A stretch of 7,484 nt of DNA from Sphingomonadaceae bacterium. Lineage in GTDB: Bacteria; Pseudomonadota; Alphaproteobacteria; Sphingomonadales; Sphingomonadaceae. Positions 6,434-7,484 of this stretch are shown piece by piece (positions within the stretch are counted from its first letter, which is position 1; every line of letters starts with the position of its first letter). Position numbers and translations under genes: made by a program. The stretch is from the NCBI GenBank assembly GCA_019239785.1, contig JAFAZM010000030.1:1-7484 (forward strand), read 5' to 3'. The notes under the pieces were generated by a model. It was given only the letters and a program-made list of their open reading frames with translations, made no database searches and was not told the origin of the DNA.

Positions 6434-7384
6434 ATGCCGGGGGGCCAAAACATCATCACCGCCACCATCACTGACGAGGCCGCCGGCTGGCGGCTCGACC
6501 GGGCGCTGGCGGCGGCTCTGCCCACTTTGTCGCGCGAGCGGCTGAAGGCTTTGATCTCCAGCGGCGCGGTGGCCGGGCCCGCCGGAATGGTGCGCGATCC
6601 GGCGGTGAAGGCGCGGGCCGGCGACTATGAAGTCGCGGTGCCCGAGCCGGTGCCGGCGCACAACGAGGCGCAGGACATCGCGCTCGACATCGTCTTCGAG
6701 GACGAGCACCTGCTCGTCGTCGACAAACCGGCCGGGATGGTCGTCCATCCCGCGGCCGGCAATCTCGACGGCACTCTGGTCAATGCCCTGCTCCACCATT
6801 GCGCGGGGCGCCTCAGCGGCATCGGCGGGGTGGCGCGGCCGGGGATCGTCCACCGGATCGACAAGGACACGTCCGGGCTGCTGGTCGTCGCCAAGACCGA
6901 TGTCGCCCATGAGGGGCTCGCCGCCCAGTTCGCGCGGCACAGCATCGACCGGCGCTACCTCGCGATCGTCGCGGGCGTGCCGGCCCCGGCCAGCGGAAAG
7001 GTCGATGCCCCCCTCGCCCGCTCGGCCGTCAACCGCAAGAAGATGGCGGTGACCGCGGAAGGACGGGGCAAAAGGGCGGTGACGCACTACCGAATCGTCA
7101 CCCCGCTGCGGGGCGCCGCTTTGGTCGAATGCAGGCTCGAAACCGGCCGGACCCACCAGGTCCGAGTCCATATGGCGTCGATCCGGCATCCTTTGCTTGG
7201 AGACCCGGTCTATGGCCGGGCCGGGAAAGACCATGGCGAGCTGTTGAAAAGACTGCACTTTCAACGCCAGGCCCTGCACGCCGCGGAGCTTGGCTTCGTG
7301 CATCCGGTATCGAAAGAAAACTTGTCCTTCAAATCTGCGCTTCCGTCGGATATTCAGGAACTGTTCGGGGCGCTTACCGTATAG
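6434..7384 (+). CDS. rluD: RluA-family 23S rRNA pseudouridine synthase, RluD type
   Basis: This enzyme isomerises uridine to pseudouridine in RNA. RluD acts on helix 69 of 23S rRNA (positions 1911, 1915 and 1917 in E. coli numbering). The 316-residue protein has an N-terminal S4 RNA-binding domain (about 18-75), then the synthase domain opening with IVFEDEHLLVVDKPAGMVVHP (86-106). The signature GIVHRIDKDTSGLLVVAKT (137-155) holds the catalytic Asp, read as D143. Later family motifs are RRYLAIVAG, ETGRTHQVRVHM and HPLLGDPVYG. Length and order are normal for RluD; the whole domain set is intact. The ATG at 6434 has a GGGA about 5 nt upstream. The S4 domain and the adjacent rpoH-like gene favour RluD over RluC or RluA, but the exact target uridines are inferred from family membership. 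Confidence 0.93.
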   Translation: MPGGQNIITATITDEAAGWRLDRALAAALPTLSRERLKALISSGAVAGPAGMVRDPAVKARAGDYEVAVPEPVPAHNEAQDIALDIVFEDEHLLVVDKPAGMVVHPAAGNLDGTLVNALLHHCAGRLSGIGGVARPGIVHRIDKDTSGLLVVAKTDVAHEGLAAQFARHSIDRRYLAIVAGVPAPASGKVDAPLARSAVNRKKMAVTAEGRGKRAVTHYRIVTPLRGAALVECRLETGRTHQVRVHMASIRHPLLGDPVYGRAGKDHGELLKRLHFQRQALHAAELGFVHPVSKENLSFKSALPSDIQELFGALTV

Positions 7385-7447
7385 AAACCAAGGTACGGAC
7401 ACAGGGGCTCGAAGCCCATGGAGCGTCCAGGGAGAATTGAGACCATC
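7385..7447 (+). promoter_or_regulatory. Leader region of rpoH with short hairpins and a ribosome binding site
   Basis: This 63-bp gap between rluD and the next gene holds a hairpin GGGCT-CGA-AGCCC (7405-7417) and a smaller one TGGA-GCG-TCCA (7419-7429) that abuts the purine-rich AGGGAG (7429-7434), the probable ribosome binding site about 13 nt before the ATG. Neither hairpin is followed by a T run, so no terminator is evident, and read-through from rluD is possible. A TATAGA at 7380-7385 could be a -10 box but lacks a convincing -35. Confidence 0.35.
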
Positions 7448-7484
7448 ATGGCAGGCAGAAACGTCCCGGCGACGATCCCGGCAG
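7448..7484 (+). CDS. rpoH: Probable RNA polymerase sigma-32 (heat-shock) factor, first 12 codons only
   Basis: Only the start is in the window: ATG at 7448, encoding MAGRNVPATIPA before the edge. Alphaproteobacterial RpoH proteins commonly begin with a short variable stretch and then a PATIPAL-like segment before region 1.2, so NVPATIPA is a good if brief match. The position just after rluD fits the gene order I associate with sphingomonads. RpoH would direct RNA polymerase to heat-shock promoters. With 12 residues the call rests on a short N-terminal resemblance plus context. The ribosome binding site AGGGAG is somewhat far from the ATG. Confidence 0.65.
   Translation, partial: MAGRNVPATIPA

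Noticed and set aside
5155..6474. A 439-codon plus-strand frame ending in a histidine-rich stretch (HHHRHHH)
   Set aside because: It runs antisense to chpT and out of frame through the membrane-protein gene and the start of rluD. The histidines are a frame-shifted reading of codons for NIITATIT in RluD, not a metal-binding tail or a tag.
7353..7385. A sigma-70 or sigma-32 promoter for rpoH around TATAGA (7380-7385)
   Set aside because: No -35 element lies at a suitable distance; the nearest candidates give spacers of 12 or 21 bp.
6122..7402. A 426-codon minus-strand frame antisense to rluD
   Set aside because: The plus strand carries an intact pseudouridine synthase; the antisense product has no recognisable motif.

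Overview
This GC-rich window looks like an alphaproteobacterial chromosome, most likely from the sphingomonads. That placement is an inference from the high GC, a ChpT-type histidine phosphotransferase, and an rluD gene followed directly by what appears to be the start of rpoH. No tRNA, rRNA, CRISPR array, insertion sequence or transposase was seen.

The left three quarters, read on the minus strand, form a compact signal-transduction and chemotaxis operon. In transcription order it holds chpT (5859-5224), cheA (5140-2801), cheW (2808-2374), cheY (2305-1940), cheB (1943-861) and cheR (870-11). Genes overlap by 8 bp at cheA/cheW, 4 bp at cheY/cheB and 10 bp at cheB/cheR. Only two internal gaps exist: 83 bp between chpT and cheA, and 68 bp between cheW and cheY. 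Receptor signals would reach CheA through CheW, CheA would phosphorylate CheY and CheB, and CheB and CheR would set receptor methylation. No receptor (MCP), CheD, CheZ or flagellar gene lies in the window. The lead gene, chpT, belongs to the CckA-ChpT-CtrA cell-cycle and motility phosphorelay, so its place at the head of a che operon suggests the two signalling systems are produced together.

The right quarter is on the plus strand and diverges from chpT across a 133-bp region that holds a plausible chpT promoter. It carries a small unrecognised single-pass membrane protein (5993-6400), rluD (6434-7384), and the first 12 codons of probable rpoH (from 7448).

Main points for a second look: cheR carries an apparent one-base deletion that cuts the frame 35 residues early; CheA lacks a P2 domain and ends in a second CheW-like region and a receiver-like segment without the phosphoacceptor Asp; an 18-bp perfect palindrome sits at the end of the small membrane-protein gene; an inverted repeat lies upstream of cheA; and the rpoH leader can fold into short hairpins. 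I did not find evidence for a wholly new system. The most original feature is the coupling of chpT to a chemotaxis operon.
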